From NCBI GenBank assembly GCA_943846685.1, contig OX044363.1, positions 786,001 to 850,000 of the forward strand: a DNA stretch of 64,000 nucleotides. The letters are read 5' to 3'. Origin of the DNA: an uncultured Pseudomonadales bacterium. Its GTDB lineage: Bacteria > Pseudomonadota > Gammaproteobacteria > Pseudomonadales > Porticoccaceae. The notes under the pieces were generated by a model. It made no database searches. It was not told where the DNA came from and saw only the letters and a list, made by a program, of their open reading frames with translations. The position numbers were made by a program, and so were the translations under genes. Of the stretch, positions 48,175 through 58,425 are shown piece by piece (positions within the stretch are counted from its first letter, which is position 1; every line of letters begins with the position of its first letter).

Positions 48175-50046
48175 GTGGCACTACTGCAAATTTCAGAACC
48201 CGGACAATCACCACAGCCGCACCAGCGCAAACACGCCGTGGGCATTGATCTGGGCACCACCAACTCATTAGTAGCCGCTGTCCGCAGCGGTATGCCGGAA
48301 ACCCTTGCCGATGAGCAGGGCAGGCATCTATTGCCCTCAGTGGTTCACTATATAAAAGAGGGTGTGAGCTGTATCGGTGATGAAGCCGCCGAGCACAATG
48401 TTAGCGATCCTTTAAATACTCTTTCATCGGTTAAGCGCCTAATGGGCCGCGGTATCGCCGATGTAAAAACCTTCGGTGGCCAGTTGCCCTATAACTTTGC
48501 CGAAGATGATGGCGGTATGCCAAAAATTATCACTGCCAGCGGTGCAGTTAGCCCGATTCAGGTCTCCGCAGAAATTCTCCGCAAGCTTGCCGGGCGCGCT
48601 GAAATTGCCCTCGGCGGCATGTTGGATGGCGCGGTTATTACCGTTCCCGCCTACTTTGATGATGCTCAGCGTCAGGCCACCAAAGATGCGGCAACTCTTG
48701 CCGGTATTAAAGTATTACGCCTGTTGAATGAGCCTACAGCTGCAGCAATTGCCTATGGCCTCGATCAGGTCGAAGAGAGTGTTATTGCCGTCTACGATCT
48801 CGGTGGTGGTACCTTTGATATTTCAATTCTGCGGCTCTCCCGCGGGGTGTTTGAAGTGCTCGCAACCGGCGGTGATTCGGCCTTGGGCGGCGATGATTTC
48901 GATCGCGCGATTGCCGAGTGGATTCGCCAGCAAGTGGGGATGGATGAAAATCTTGAGCCGGTAGAGCAGCGCATACTTTTAGAGACCGCCAAGTCCGCCA
49001 AAGAAGAACTTACCGATCAAGAGTCGGTAGAAATAGAAGTTCTGGATTGGCAGGGAACCCTGAGTCGCGAAAAGCTCAATGAACTAATTGATAGCCTGAT
49101 TGATAAAACCCTGCGCGCCTCGAAAAAATCACTGCGCGATGCCGGCCTCAGCACAGATCAGGTCGATGAAGTCATTCTGGTTGGCGGTTCCACGCGAACA
49201 CTGCGAGTCCGTGAAAAAGTCGAAAGCCTATTTAATCGCCAGCCCCATTCAAAACTTGATCCGGATCGCGTGGTTGCCATGGGCGCTGCGCTGCAAGCGG
49301 AAGTATTGGTCGGCAATAAGTCCGGCGATGAGATGTTGCTGCTGGATGTGATTCCCCTGTCCCTGGGTATTGAAACCATGGGCGGCCTGATTGAAAAAAT
49401 TATCCATCGCAATACCACTATCCCGGTATCCAAGGCTCAGGAATTTACCACCTTTAAAGATGGCCAGACGGCGATGGCCGTGCATGTATTGCAGGGCGAG
49501 CGCGAGCTGGCCACCGACTGCCGCTCACTGGCGCGCTTTGAGCTGCGCGGTATTCCGCCAATGGTTGCCGGTGCGGCAAAAATTCGGGTTACCTATCAGG
49601 TCGATGCCGATGGACTACTCAGTGTGACTGCCCGTGAAACGATCAGCGGTGTTGAATCGCGTATTGAAGTTAAGCCCTCCTACGGTCTGCAGGAAAATGA
49701 AATCACCGAGATGCTGCAGGATTCGTTTAGCCATGCCCGCGATGATATGCAGGCGCGAGCGCTGCGCGAACAGCAGGTTGAAGCAGATCGTATGATTGAA
49801 GATCTGCACGCGGCGCTAGAAAAAGATGGCGGCGAGCTGCTCGATCCCGAGGAATACCAGTGTTTGGAAGTAGCGGTTAAAGAACTGCAAGAAGTGCGAG
49901 CTAGCAGCACAGAGCATCGTGTATTGGCGCGACAAATTGAATCGGTGGGCAAGGTCAGCGAAGAGTTTGCCGCCCGCCGAATGGACGCCAGCATTAAAAG
50001 TGCGCTGGCCGGACAAAGCCTTGATGATGTGGAGACAAACTTATAA
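48175..50046 (+). CDS. hscA: Hsp70-type Fe-S chaperone HscA
   Basis: 623 residues (E. coli 616). ATPase domain with [49 protein letters not shown] and [17 protein letters not shown]; substrate domain [40 protein letters not shown]. Helps release clusters from IscU. GTG start 3 bp after hscB. The stop shares one base with fdx (TAATG). Confidence 0.97.
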   Translation: MALLQISEPGQSPQPHQRKHAVGIDLGTTNSLVAAVRSGMPETLADEQGRHLLPSVVHYIKEGVSCIGDEAAEHNVSDPLNTLSSVKRLMGRGIADVKTFGGQLPYNFAEDDGGMPKIITASGAVSPIQVSAEILRKLAGRAEIALGGMLDGAVITVPAYFDDAQRQATKDAATLAGIKVLRLLNEPTAAAIAYGLDQVEESVIAVYDLGGGTFDISILRLSRGVFEVLATGGDSALGGDDFDRAIAEWIRQQVGMDENLEPVEQRILLETAKSAKEELTDQESVEIEVLDWQGTLSREKLNELIDSLIDKTLRASKKSLRDAGLSTDQVDEVILVGGSTRTLRVREKVESLFNRQPHSKLDPDRVVAMGAALQAEVLVGNKSGDEMLLLDVIPLSLGIETMGGLIEKIIHRNTTIPVSKAQEFTTFKDGQTAMAVHVLQGERELATDCRSLARFELRGIPPMVAGAAKIRVTYQVDADGLLSVTARETISGVESRIEVKPSYGLQENEITEMLQDSFSHARDDMQARALREQQVEADRMIEDLHAALEKDGGELLDPEEYQCLEVAVKELQEVRASSTEHRVLARQIESVGKVSEEFAARRMDASIKSALAGQSLDDVETNL

Positions 50047-50384
50047 TGGCACGCATAGTATTTTTACCCAACGAAGAAATTTGCCCAGAGGGTGCAGTGG
50101 TTGAATCAAACCCCGGCGAGAGCGTCTGCCAAGCCGCACTGCGCAATGGCATCCATATTGAGCACGCCTGCGAAATGTCCTGTGCCTGCACCACCTGCCA
50201 TGTGCATGTGCGCGAAGGGTATGCGGAGCTGCCAGAGGCGGATGATCTGGAAGAGGATTATCTGGATATGGCCTGGGGCGTAGATCCGGATTCTCGCTTG
50301 AGCTGTCAGGTTATTCCTGGCGATACCGATCTGGTTGTAGAAATTCCCAAGTACACGATTAATATGGTGTCTGAAAAGCACTGA
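50046..50384 (+). CDS. fdx: [2Fe-2S] ferredoxin of the isc operon
   Basis: 112 residues, adrenodoxin-type. Ligands C42, C48, C51 and C87 follow the C-x5-C-x2-C ... C spacing, with a further Cys at 46. Supplies electrons for cluster assembly. Coupled to hscA. Confidence 0.97.
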   Translation: MARIVFLPNEEICPEGAVVESNPGESVCQAALRNGIHIEHACEMSCACTTCHVHVREGYAELPEADDLEEDYLDMAWGVDPDSRLSCQVIPGDTDLVVEIPKYTINMVSEKH

Positions 50385-50435
50385 TTGCTGTGCTCTAAAT
50401 GCTAGGGCGAACGGCAAAAAATGGAGTAATAGACT

Positions 50436-50633
50436 ATGCTAAAGTGGACTGATATACATGATATCGCCATTGAACTGACGGATAACCATCCAGATGTAGA
50501 TCCACAGTATGTAAATTTTGTAGATCTGCGCAAATGGGTTCTCGGACTTGAAGACTTTTCTGATGACCCAGAGCGTTGCGGAGAGAAAATTCTTGAAGCA
50601 ATTCAAATGGCTTGGATGGAAGAATTAGATTAA
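50436..50633 (+). CDS. iscX: IscX (Fe-S assembly regulator)
   Basis: 65 residues, acidic, the typical family length. WTDIHDIAIELTDNHPDVDPQYVNFVDLRKWVLGLEDFSDDPERCGEKILEAIQMAWMEEL contains the DP.xVxFxDL and LEAIQMAW signatures. Binds IscS and iron in E. coli. Last canonical gene of the isc operon. Confidence 0.96.
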   Translation: MLKWTDIHDIAIELTDNHPDVDPQYVNFVDLRKWVLGLEDFSDDPERCGEKILEAIQMAWMEELD

Positions 50634-50703
50634 AAGTACAAGATTAAAATCTGATCAGAACTAATAACAAAATGCTGCAGTAGCAGCGGGATTTGAGCAA
50701 AGG

Positions 50704-52584
50704 ATGCCAGCCAAGAATCAACTGTATAAAAAAGTTCTCGATACAGCGCCGTTTGGCACGGTGTTCTTTGCCTATGGTGTCTGCATTGATGCCAATGCTC
50801 AGGCCCTTTCAATTCTTAAATGCGATCGCGCGCAAATCATTGGTGCAGCGATTAGCGAAGACCAGAACCATCAACCCCAATCTATTCAGCAGCTCAAGCA
50901 GGTCGTAAGAAAACTTCAGGACGACCAGCTTAAAGGTATTCTGTGGCGCTCTGAAAATACGCTCGAGCAGGATGAAATCGTCGTTTCTGTAGGCTCCGTT
51001 GATAAGGCTGAAGACACCGATGATGGGGTGCTGTGCCTAATGCTCTACCCACTGCCATCACTGGCTCAGATGGTGGTTCAGGAGTTTGTCACTGAAGATC
51101 TGACCACCTTGGAAACTTCACCGCAAAGTCCTGAGGTTATTGATCAGCAGCCTCTAGAAAAACCGGAAGAAATTCCCGCTGCCCAAGCTCTGCCAGAAGA
51201 ACAGAAGCTTGAACCTGAGATGCTGGATGATCAAAGTGCCCTCGCCGAAGGTATTAAAGCCGATCAGTATGAAACCCTCGCCGGCCTGCCAGTCAGCCCG
51301 CGATTGATTGAGAGTATCAGCAGTTATCTGGATCTTTCCCGGGAAGACAGTCCCTGTGGCACATTGTTATTAATCGACTTTGATAATTTTAATTCGATCA
51401 ATGAATCCCTCGGTAAGCATGTCGGCAACCAGATTCTCGAGCGAGCTGCTGACACTATTCAGGGAATGTGCACAAATTTAATGCAAGTTGATCAGGTCGC
51501 CGGTGACTCATTTCTGCTGTTTGTAAGAGATATTGCCGATACCGCCGAACAGGCTCGCGAAGCCAGTCTCGCCATCGCCAATGAGATTCGCTGTGTGATT
51601 ACCCGCCCATTCTTTACCGAAAATGGCGAAGTCAGTGTCACCGCCAGTGTCGGAATCAGTGTGCTCTATTCCGGTATTTACTACCCCTCAACGGATTCTC
51701 TATCGAATGCTGAAGAGGCTGTACAACAGGCCGAGAGTGCGATGTTTGAGGCCAAGCGTCGCGGTCGCGACACCGTGGTGCTGTTCGATTCGCAGATAAC
51801 CCGGCAGGCTCGTCAGCGGATTAATATGCAATCCAGTCTGCGCAAGGCAGTGGCCAATCAGGATTTTGATCTCTATGTTCAGCCCCAGGTCTCAACTCAC
51901 AGTGGCGATGTAGTCGGGGGTGAGGTGCTGCTGCGCTGGATGAACTCAGACCAGGCTCGGCACTCGCCAGCGGACTTTATTCCGATTCTCGAATCCTCGG
52001 GGATGATTGTCGATGTCGGGCTCTGGGTGATTCGCACCTCCTGTGAATATCTGCGCAATATGCTCGACCGCGGTCTGTGGGATGAGAGTATGCAGATGGC
52101 GGTTAATATTAGCCCCAAGCAGTTCCATGACCCCCATCTGATTAAATCTTTAGAGCACAGTTTGAAGAGCTACGATATTCGCCCAGATATGCTGACGTTG
52201 GAAGTGACGGAAAATTTGTTGATTGATGATTTTGAAACCGTTGCTGAGAAAATGAAAAAGATCCGCGATATGGGCACCCGATTTGCCATCGATGATTTTG
52301 GCAGCGGCTATTCCTCAATGATTTATTTAAAGCGCCTGCCGTTGGATATTCTAAAGATCGACCGCGAATTTATAACCCATCTCAATTCCGATAAAGAGAC
52401 GCTCGGGCTAGTCGAGGCGATTATGATGGTTGCCCACCACTACGGTCTGGATGTTGTGGCTGAGGGGGTAGAAAAGCGCGAGGTATTGGATATTTTGCGC
52501 AGTCTCGGCTGTGAAAAATATCAGGGTGCGCACTTTAGTATGCCAGTCTCGTTGGATAAGTTTCAGCGTCTCTTGGTGGCATAA
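50704..52584 (+). CDS. GGDEF/EAL protein, degenerate GGDEF with intact-looking EAL
   Basis: 626 residues. N-terminal ~215 residues look like a degenerate PAS-like sensor and a Pro/Glu-rich linker. GGDEF domain about 218-370, where the signature is AGDSF (266-270), so cyclase activity is unlikely. EAL domain from about 385: E-V-L at 407-409 in place of EAL, then VTENLLIDD, IDDFGSGYSSMIYLKRLPLDILKIDREFI and VVAEGVEKREV, which keep the metal and catalytic residues. It probably hydrolyses cyclic-di-GMP. It follows iscX by 70 bp on the same strand. A 12-bp palindrome plus T-tract occurs downstream. Confidence 0.87.
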   Translation: MPAKNQLYKKVLDTAPFGTVFFAYGVCIDANAQALSILKCDRAQIIGAAISEDQNHQPQSIQQLKQVVRKLQDDQLKGILWRSENTLEQDEIVVSVGSVDKAEDTDDGVLCLMLYPLPSLAQMVVQEFVTEDLTTLETSPQSPEVIDQQPLEKPEEIPAAQALPEEQKLEPEMLDDQSALAEGIKADQYETLAGLPVSPRLIESISSYLDLSREDSPCGTLLLIDFDNFNSINESLGKHVGNQILERAADTIQGMCTNLMQVDQVAGDSFLLFVRDIADTAEQAREASLAIANEIRCVITRPFFTENGEVSVTASVGISVLYSGIYYPSTDSLSNAEEAVQQAESAMFEAKRRGRDTVVLFDSQITRQARQRINMQSSLRKAVANQDFDLYVQPQVSTHSGDVVGGEVLLRWMNSDQARHSPADFIPILESSGMIVDVGLWVIRTSCEYLRNMLDRGLWDESMQMAVNISPKQFHDPHLIKSLEHSLKSYDIRPDMLTLEVTENLLIDDFETVAEKMKKIRDMGTRFAIDDFGSGYSSMIYLKRLPLDILKIDREFITHLNSDKETLGLVEAIMMVAHHYGLDVVAEGVEKREVLDILRSLGCEKYQGAHFSMPVSLDKFQRLLVA

Positions 52585-52678
52585 CTAGTGTTATTAAAAG
52601 CCTTCTAAAAAGCGTTCAATATAAGCCACTCCAAAAAAGCATTGTTACCGCCCCCCAGTGCAGGTAAAATCCGCGCCA

Positions 52679-52701
52679 TTGCCCAATTGGGCTATTTTTT
52701 T
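52679..52701 (+). terminator. Possible short terminator before ndk
   Basis: GCCCAATTGGGC followed by TATTTTTTT. The stem has only four pairs when a four-base loop is allowed, so it is weak at best. Confidence 0.35.
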
Positions 52702-52756
52702 ACCCCTAATACTAAACTTTTTTAATTTACTTTAGCCCTTGTTTGGAGAAATCTTC

Positions 52757-53182
52757 ATGGCGACTGAACGCACACTATCTATTATCAAGCCCGACGCAGT
52801 AGCAAAAAATGTTGTTGGTCAAATCCTCAGCCGTTTTGAAGCCGCTGGCCTTAAAATTGTTGCCTGCAAAATGCAGCAGCTCAGCCAGGAACAGGCTGAA
52901 GGTTTTTACGCTGAACACAGCGAGCGTCCTTTCTTTAAAGATCTGGTTGCCTTTATGACTTCTGGCCCAGTTTCTGTTCAGGTTCTCGAAGGCGAAAACG
53001 CGATTATCACTAACCGCGATCTGATGGGCGCTACTAACCCTAAAGAAGCTGCTGCTGGTACTATCCGTGCAGACTTTGCAGAATCTATCGATGCTAACGC
53101 CGCTCACGGTTCTGACTCAGCTGAATCTGCAGCTCGCGAAGTTGCATACTTCTTTGCTGACAATGAGATCTGTGCTCGATAA
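52757..53182 (+). CDS. ndk: Nucleoside-diphosphate kinase
   Basis: 141 residues (E. coli 143) from ATG 52757, with GGAG 9 nt upstream. Exchanges the terminal phosphate among nucleotides. [18 protein letters not shown] at the N-terminus; the phosphorylated His is H117 in [22 protein letters not shown] and [10 protein letters not shown] are family landmarks. Upstream of rlmN, the conserved order. Confidence 0.97.
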   Translation: MATERTLSIIKPDAVAKNVVGQILSRFEAAGLKIVACKMQQLSQEQAEGFYAEHSERPFFKDLVAFMTSGPVSVQVLEGENAIITNRDLMGATNPKEAAAGTIRADFAESIDANAAHGSDSAESAAREVAYFFADNEICAR

Positions 53183-53216
53183 CAGCATCTTCTCGACATT
53201 AGAGAAATAGACATTT

Positions 53217-54395
53217 ATGTCCCAAGCAGTTGAAGTAACAGCGATTGACGAACAGCCCCGAAAGGAAAAAACCAACCTTTTGGGGCTTTCTGCTTCCCGT
53301 ATAGGTGACTTTTTAGAGTCACTCGGCGAGAAGCGTTTTCGTGGAACGCAGATTCTCAAGTGGATACACCAGCAGGGTGTCACCGATATCAATGAGATGA
53401 CCAATATCTCCAAAGGTCTGCGAGCCAGCCTTAGCGAAGTGGCTGAAGTCATTCTGCCAGAGGTGGTCAGTGTTCAAGACTCGGTTGATGGCACTCGTAA
53501 ATGGTTGATCCGTATGGATGGCGGCAGCTGTATTGAGATGGTTTATATTCCCGAGCGCGATCGCGGAACCCTCTGCGTCTCCTCACAGATTGGTTGTGCT
53601 CTGGACTGCAGTTTTTGCGCTACCGGAAAGCAGGGTTTTAATCGCGATCTTACCGCTGGAGAAATTATCGGCCAGCTTTGGATCGCCGCAGAATCCTTTG
53701 ATCAGTTTGATCCCAAAACGAAACGCCGAGTCACCAATGTGGTGATGATGGGTATGGGCGAGCCACTGATGAATTTTGACAATGTTGTCGATGCCATGAA
53801 CCTGATGCTCGATGACAATGCCTACGGCCTCTCCAAGCGCCGTGTCACCCTGAGTACTGCGGGTATGGTTCCCGAAGTTGATAAGCTCGGCGATGTCAGT
53901 GATGTATCGCTGGCGATCAGTCTGCACGCGCCGAATGATGAGCTGCGCAACGAACTGGTCCCGATTAACCGCAAATATCCGTTGCAGACATTTGTCGATA
54001 GCGCCAAGCGCTATCTGGATAAGATGCCCGACAATCGTCGCAAAATCACCGTTGAATACACGCTGATGGATCGGGTCAATGATCGGGATGAACACGCCAA
54101 AGAATTATCGGTGCTGCTGCGCGATTTACCCTGCAAGATAAATCTGATTCCGTTTAATCCGTTTCCCGGTTCCGGCTACAAAACAGTCACCAAGGTGGCC
54201 CTTGGGCGGTTTAGGGACATTCTGCATAATGACGGGTACACTGTAACCGTGCGGACCACCCGCGGTGATGATATTGCCGCTGCCTGTGGTCAGTTGGCAG
54301 GCGAAGTAAACGACCGCACCAAACGTCAGGAACGCTATAAAAAACGTCTCGACGAGGAGCAGGTTCAGGAACAGGTGGTCAAAATTATTGAGTGA
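53217..54395 (+). CDS. rlmN: Dual-specificity 23S rRNA/tRNA methyltransferase RlmN
   Basis: 392 residues (E. coli 384). Radical-SAM enzyme that methylates C2 of A2503 in 23S rRNA and A37 in some tRNAs. The cluster motif C-x3-C-x2-C is in [53 protein letters not shown] and [13 protein letters not shown] follow, and the C-terminal resolving Cys is in DIAAACGQL. Confidence 0.97.
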   Translation: MSQAVEVTAIDEQPRKEKTNLLGLSASRIGDFLESLGEKRFRGTQILKWIHQQGVTDINEMTNISKGLRASLSEVAEVILPEVVSVQDSVDGTRKWLIRMDGGSCIEMVYIPERDRGTLCVSSQIGCALDCSFCATGKQGFNRDLTAGEIIGQLWIAAESFDQFDPKTKRRVTNVVMMGMGEPLMNFDNVVDAMNLMLDDNAYGLSKRRVTLSTAGMVPEVDKLGDVSDVSLAISLHAPNDELRNELVPINRKYPLQTFVDSAKRYLDKMPDNRRKITVEYTLMDRVNDRDEHAKELSVLLRDLPCKINLIPFNPFPGSGYKTVTKVALGRFRDILHNDGYTVTVRTTRGDDIAAACGQLAGEVNDRTKRQERYKKRLDEEQVQEQVVKIIE

Positions 54396-54436
54396 GGAAT
54401 GCCGGCTTATACAGAGAGGCGACAGGGAGAGGGAAT

Positions 54437-55225
54437 ATGAATATAACAACAGGGTACGTTGTAACACTGATTAAACTGGGTTTTTTAGTGGCCGCACTGA
54501 GCATCACTGGCTGTGTGTCAAATGCTCCAAAAAGTGCCAACTCGGAAAACCCCGCTGCTGCAAGCCAGCAGCATATTAAGCTGGCGCTAAAATATATAGG
54601 TTCGGACAATCGCGATTTAGCCAGAGTCCACCTTGAAAAAGCTGCTAAACATCGCTCGCGTTCAGCCCAGTTATATAATGCTTACGCTCTGTTATACCAG
54701 AGCGAGCAAGAATTTAAGTTAGCCGAAGAGTTTTACCAAAAGGCCCTTGGCAGAAATAAAGGTTACACCCTGGCACGCTACAATTTCGCTGCTTTTTTGT
54801 ACAATCAGGGGCGATTAGCTGAGGCCAGAGAGCAGATAACACTGGTTAGTGAAGATCTCGGGTACGAACGCCGCGCTCAGGCTTTTTATATACTCGGGCT
54901 GACCCAGAAAAGAATGGGCGACAACCCGCAAGCGCTTGAATCCTTTGAGAAAGCGACACAGCTTTCATCAGGATTTCCGCCGCCGTTTCTAGAGGCCGCT
55001 GAACTCTATTATCAGCAAAAGAATTTTCCTCTAAGTAAATTGGCGCTGGATCGCTTTAGACGACTGAGCCAGCCGACCGCCCAGAGCCTGTGGTTAGCCG
55101 TGCGAGTTGAAGAGCGCTTTGGTAATCTGGATAAAGCGGCGAGTGAAGGACTGAAACTAAAGAATCTGTTTCCGTACTCACAGGAAAATTTGGCCTATCA
55201 GGCCTGGTTAAAAAAAATTAATTGA
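54437..55225 (+). CDS. pilF: Type IV pilus assembly lipoprotein PilF/PilW
   Basis: About 262 residues from ATG 54437 (GGGAGAGGG upstream). Lipoprotein signal with lipobox ITGC, then TPR repeats (SAQLYNAYALLYQSEQEFKLAEEFYQKALGRNKGYTLARYNFAAFLYNQGRLAEAREQI, QAFYILGLTQKRMGDNPQALESFEKATQL). The outer-membrane lipoprotein helps the secretin PilQ form multimers in pilus-bearing relatives. It sits between rlmN and ispG; rodZ, usually found here in relatives, is absent. Confidence 0.9.
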   Translation: MNITTGYVVTLIKLGFLVAALSITGCVSNAPKSANSENPAAASQQHIKLALKYIGSDNRDLARVHLEKAAKHRSRSAQLYNAYALLYQSEQEFKLAEEFYQKALGRNKGYTLARYNFAAFLYNQGRLAEAREQITLVSEDLGYERRAQAFYILGLTQKRMGDNPQALESFEKATQLSSGFPPPFLEAAELYYQQKNFPLSKLALDRFRRLSQPTAQSLWLAVRVEERFGNLDKAASEGLKLKNLFPYSQENLAYQAWLKKIN

Positions 55226-55247
55226 GAAGTAACTGAGAAGTATCGGA

Positions 55248-56372
55248 ATGTTTAGTGAAACACCTATAGTGCGACGCAAGTCGCGACAGATTATGGTTGG
55301 CAATGTCCCCGTAGGTGGCGATGCGCCAATTTCTGTGCAAAGCATGACTAACACCAGCACTGCAGATGTCGCGGCAACCGTCGCTCAGATAGAAAGCATT
55401 CAAGCGGCTGGCGCAGATATAGTCCGCGTCTCGGTTCCCTCTATGGCTGAGGCTGAAGCCTTTGGTCAAATCCGCAAATTGGTCAGCGTACCGCTGGTTG
55501 CAGATATTCACTTTGATCACAATATCGCCCTGCGAGTGGCTGATTTAGGTGTTGATTGCCTGCGTATTAACCCTGGCAATATAGGCCGTGACGATCGCCT
55601 CCGCGAAGTGATCGCCAAAGCCCGCGACCTCAATATTCCAATCCGTATCGGCGTTAATGCCGGTTCACTGGGTAAAGACCTGTTGCGCAAATACAACGAA
55701 CCCACCGCTGAAGCCATGGTTGAGTCAGCGATGCGCAATGTCGACCTGCTCGACAAATACGATTTCCAAGATTTTAAAGTCAGCGTTAAGGCCTCGGATA
55801 TATTTATGGCTGTCGCCGCTTACCGCGACCTGGCCACCCGTATCGAACAGCCCCTGCATCTGGGTATCACCGAAGCGGGTGGACTGCGTTCGGGCACCGT
55901 TAAATCGGCGATTGGTCTCGGTGCGCTATTACTGGATGGTATCGGTGACACGGTGCGCATCTCGCTGGCGGCTGATCCCGCAGAGGAAGCCAGAGTTGCC
56001 TGGGATATGTTGCGCAGCCTGAGATTGCGCAGTAAAGGGATTAACTTTATTGCCTGCCCGAGCTGCTCACGCCAAAACTTCGATGTGATTAAAACCGTCA
56101 ATGAGTTGGAAACCCGACTTGAAGATATTACCGTGCCTATGGATGTGTCGATTATTGGCTGTATCGTCAATGGTCCCGGTGAAGCCAAAGAGTCCGATTT
56201 CGGCTTAACCGGTGGCACCCCAGCCAATCTGGTTTATGTCGATGGGGTACCGGATCACAAGGTTGGCAATGAAAATTTAGTCGATGAATTAGAGACACAG
56301 ATTCGCGCCAAGGCAGCGGCCAAAGAGGCGCAGATGGCCAAAGATGCCGCTAACCTGATCGTTAAAAATTAG
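55248..56372 (+). CDS. ispG: 4-hydroxy-3-methylbut-2-enyl diphosphate synthase IspG
   Basis: 374 residues (E. coli 372). Fe-S enzyme of the MEP isoprenoid pathway. [43 protein letters not shown] at the N-terminus, LRINPGNIG in the TIM barrel, and [4Fe-4S] ligands in [14 protein letters not shown] and [17 protein letters not shown]. The ATG is 22 bp after pilF. Confidence 0.97.
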   Translation: MFSETPIVRRKSRQIMVGNVPVGGDAPISVQSMTNTSTADVAATVAQIESIQAAGADIVRVSVPSMAEAEAFGQIRKLVSVPLVADIHFDHNIALRVADLGVDCLRINPGNIGRDDRLREVIAKARDLNIPIRIGVNAGSLGKDLLRKYNEPTAEAMVESAMRNVDLLDKYDFQDFKVSVKASDIFMAVAAYRDLATRIEQPLHLGITEAGGLRSGTVKSAIGLGALLLDGIGDTVRISLAADPAEEARVAWDMLRSLRLRSKGINFIACPSCSRQNFDVIKTVNELETRLEDITVPMDVSIIGCIVNGPGEAKESDFGLTGGTPANLVYVDGVPDHKVGNENLVDELETQIRAKAAAKEAQMAKDAANLIVKN

Positions 56373-56397
56373 ATGTATAAAGAGTATTGAGAAATAG

Positions 56398-57675
56398 ATG
56401 AAAATCCAATCGATCCGGGGAATGAATGACCTACTCCCTGAGCAGTCAGCCACATGGCAGTACCTTGAGCGCGTTATCGCCGACGTACTTGGCCGCTACG
56501 CCTATCGTGAAATCCGTTTTCCGATACTCGAGCAAACTGAACTGTTTAAGCGCGCGGTTGGAGAAGTCACCGATATAGTCGAAAAAGAGATGTACAGTTT
56601 CGACGACCGCAATGGCGATAGTCTGAGTCTGCGCCCGGAAGGCACCGCCGGCTGTGTGCGCGCCTGCAATCAAAATGGTTTATTACACAACCAAACTCAG
56701 CGGCTCTGGTATACAGGCCCAATGTTCCGTCACGAGCGCCCGCAAAAAGGCCGCCTGCGTCAGTTCCATCAGGTTGGTGTTGAAGCCTTTGGGCTGGTTG
56801 GTCCAGATATAGATGCAGAGCTATTGGTGCTTACCGCACGACTTTGGAAAGCCCTAAATATCGAAAGTGCGGTTACCCTGCAGATTAACTCTCTGGGAAC
56901 CTCGGCTGACCGCGCCAATTATCGCAGCGCACTGGTCGACTATCTCAGTGCTCGACAGGAGCAGCTCGACGAAGATAGTCAGCGCCGCCTGCAGACAAAC
57001 CCGATGCGTATTCTCGACAGTAAAAATGCCGAGACACAGGCGCTGTTAAATGATGCGCCAAGCCTCGAAGACTTTATCGACGACGAATCCAAGCAGCACT
57101 TTAAGCAGCTCTGCGCTATGCTCGACGCCGCTGAAATCAATTACCAGATCAATCCGCGACTGGTGCGAGGACTCGATTACTATTCGAAAACAGTGTTCGA
57201 ATGGGTGACCACTCATCTCGGTGCTCAGGGTACAGTCTGTGCCGGTGGCCGCTACGATGGTCTAGTCGAACAGCTCGGTGGCAAGCCCTGCCCGGGGGTT
57301 GGTTTTGCTATGGGTGTGGAAAGACTGGTGCTGTTGCTTGACGAGCTCGGCGTTGTCCCTGATAGTGTCGGGCAAATAGTAGATGTCTATCTAGTTGCTG
57401 TTGGCGATGTGGATACTCAGGCACTGGTGTTGGGAGAAAATCTGCGATCTAATTGCCCAACCATTCGTCTGCAGACAAACTGCGGCGGTGGAAGCTTTAA
57501 ATCGCAAATGAAAAAAGCGGATAAAAGCGCTGCATCTATTGCCCTGATACTTGGCGAAGATGAAGCAGCGAATAAAAAAATTGGGGTTAAGTTTTTACGC
57601 GAAGACCGCCCCCAGGAAACCGTTGACCAGAAAGATTTGGCCAACTACATAATGACAATAATTACTACTTACTGA
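56398..57675 (+). CDS. hisS: Histidyl-tRNA synthetase
   Basis: 425 residues (E. coli 424), class II. Motif 1 around [16 protein letters not shown], motif 2 [30 protein letters not shown], the histidine-specific [16 protein letters not shown] and [25 protein letters not shown] (motif 3), and a C-terminal anticodon-binding domain. Order ispG-hisS-yfgM-bamB-der is conserved. Confidence 0.97.
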   Translation: MKIQSIRGMNDLLPEQSATWQYLERVIADVLGRYAYREIRFPILEQTELFKRAVGEVTDIVEKEMYSFDDRNGDSLSLRPEGTAGCVRACNQNGLLHNQTQRLWYTGPMFRHERPQKGRLRQFHQVGVEAFGLVGPDIDAELLVLTARLWKALNIESAVTLQINSLGTSADRANYRSALVDYLSARQEQLDEDSQRRLQTNPMRILDSKNAETQALLNDAPSLEDFIDDESKQHFKQLCAMLDAAEINYQINPRLVRGLDYYSKTVFEWVTTHLGAQGTVCAGGRYDGLVEQLGGKPCPGVGFAMGVERLVLLLDELGVVPDSVGQIVDVYLVAVGDVDTQALVLGENLRSNCPTIRLQTNCGGGSFKSQMKKADKSAASIALILGEDEAANKKIGVKFLREDRPQETVDQKDLANYIMTIITTY

Positions 57676-57688
57676 TTGAGGAACACTC

Positions 57689-58375
57689 GTGGCAGATCAC
57701 ATTACAGAAGAAGAGCAAATTGAAGCTCTTAAGCGTTGGTGGGAAGAGAACGGCAAACAAACCATTCTGGGTATAGCCCTTATCGTTGGCGGATATTTTG
57801 GCTGGCAAGCCTGGACTGATCACAGCGCAGAACAGGCATCTGCTGCCTCATTGACCTATCAGGAAATGCTCGACAACCTGGTTGGCTTAACTCCCGGTGA
57901 AACTCTTGCCGAAGATAAGCAGCTTGCGGTTGGACTGTTGGCCGACAAACTCAAGTCAGAGTACAGCGACACTCAGTACGCAGTTTATGCGGCGCTGACC
58001 AAAGCCAAGCTTGCCGTTGAAGCTGAAAATATGGATGGCGCGGTTATCGAACTGCAGTGGGCTATGGACAATGCCGATGACGTCAGCAAATCTATTGCGC
58101 GACTGAGATTGGCTCGAGTTCAGGCTGCCCGCGGTGATCTGGATGCAGCGCTACAGTTGGTTCAGGGTGTTGATGCCGGTGAGATGAAATCTGCGTTTGA
58201 AGAAGCCAAAGGTGACTTCTACCTAGAGCAGGGCAACACAGCCGCTGCTTACAGCGCTTATCAGTCTGCTGCGGCGACAGATAACTCAGGTGACGCATCC
58301 GTGCGCGCACTGTTACAGCTTAAAATTGGTTTGGTTCAGCCTGCACAGCTCGAAGAGCCAGCGGCTGAAGAGTAA
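57689..58375 (+). CDS. yfgM: YfgM-family membrane-anchored TPR protein
   Basis: 228 residues. N-terminal EEEQIEALKRWWEENGKQTILGIALIVGGYFGWQAW forms a membrane helix with a periplasmic TPR-like domain (Ala-rich pairs of helices, ARVQAARGDLDAALQLVQGV). YfgM interacts with the SecYEG-associated PpiD chaperone in E. coli. GTG start, GAGGAACACTC upstream, 13 bp after hisS. Confidence 0.92.
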   Translation: MADHITEEEQIEALKRWWEENGKQTILGIALIVGGYFGWQAWTDHSAEQASAASLTYQEMLDNLVGLTPGETLAEDKQLAVGLLADKLKSEYSDTQYAVYAALTKAKLAVEAENMDGAVIELQWAMDNADDVSKSIARLRLARVQAARGDLDAALQLVQGVDAGEMKSAFEEAKGDFYLEQGNTAAAYSAYQSAAATDNSGDASVRALLQLKIGLVQPAQLEEPAAEE

Positions 58376-58425
58376 GGGATTTACCAACTAGCTGCCGAGC
58401 AGCCGGTCGAATAGGAAAACGCTCC

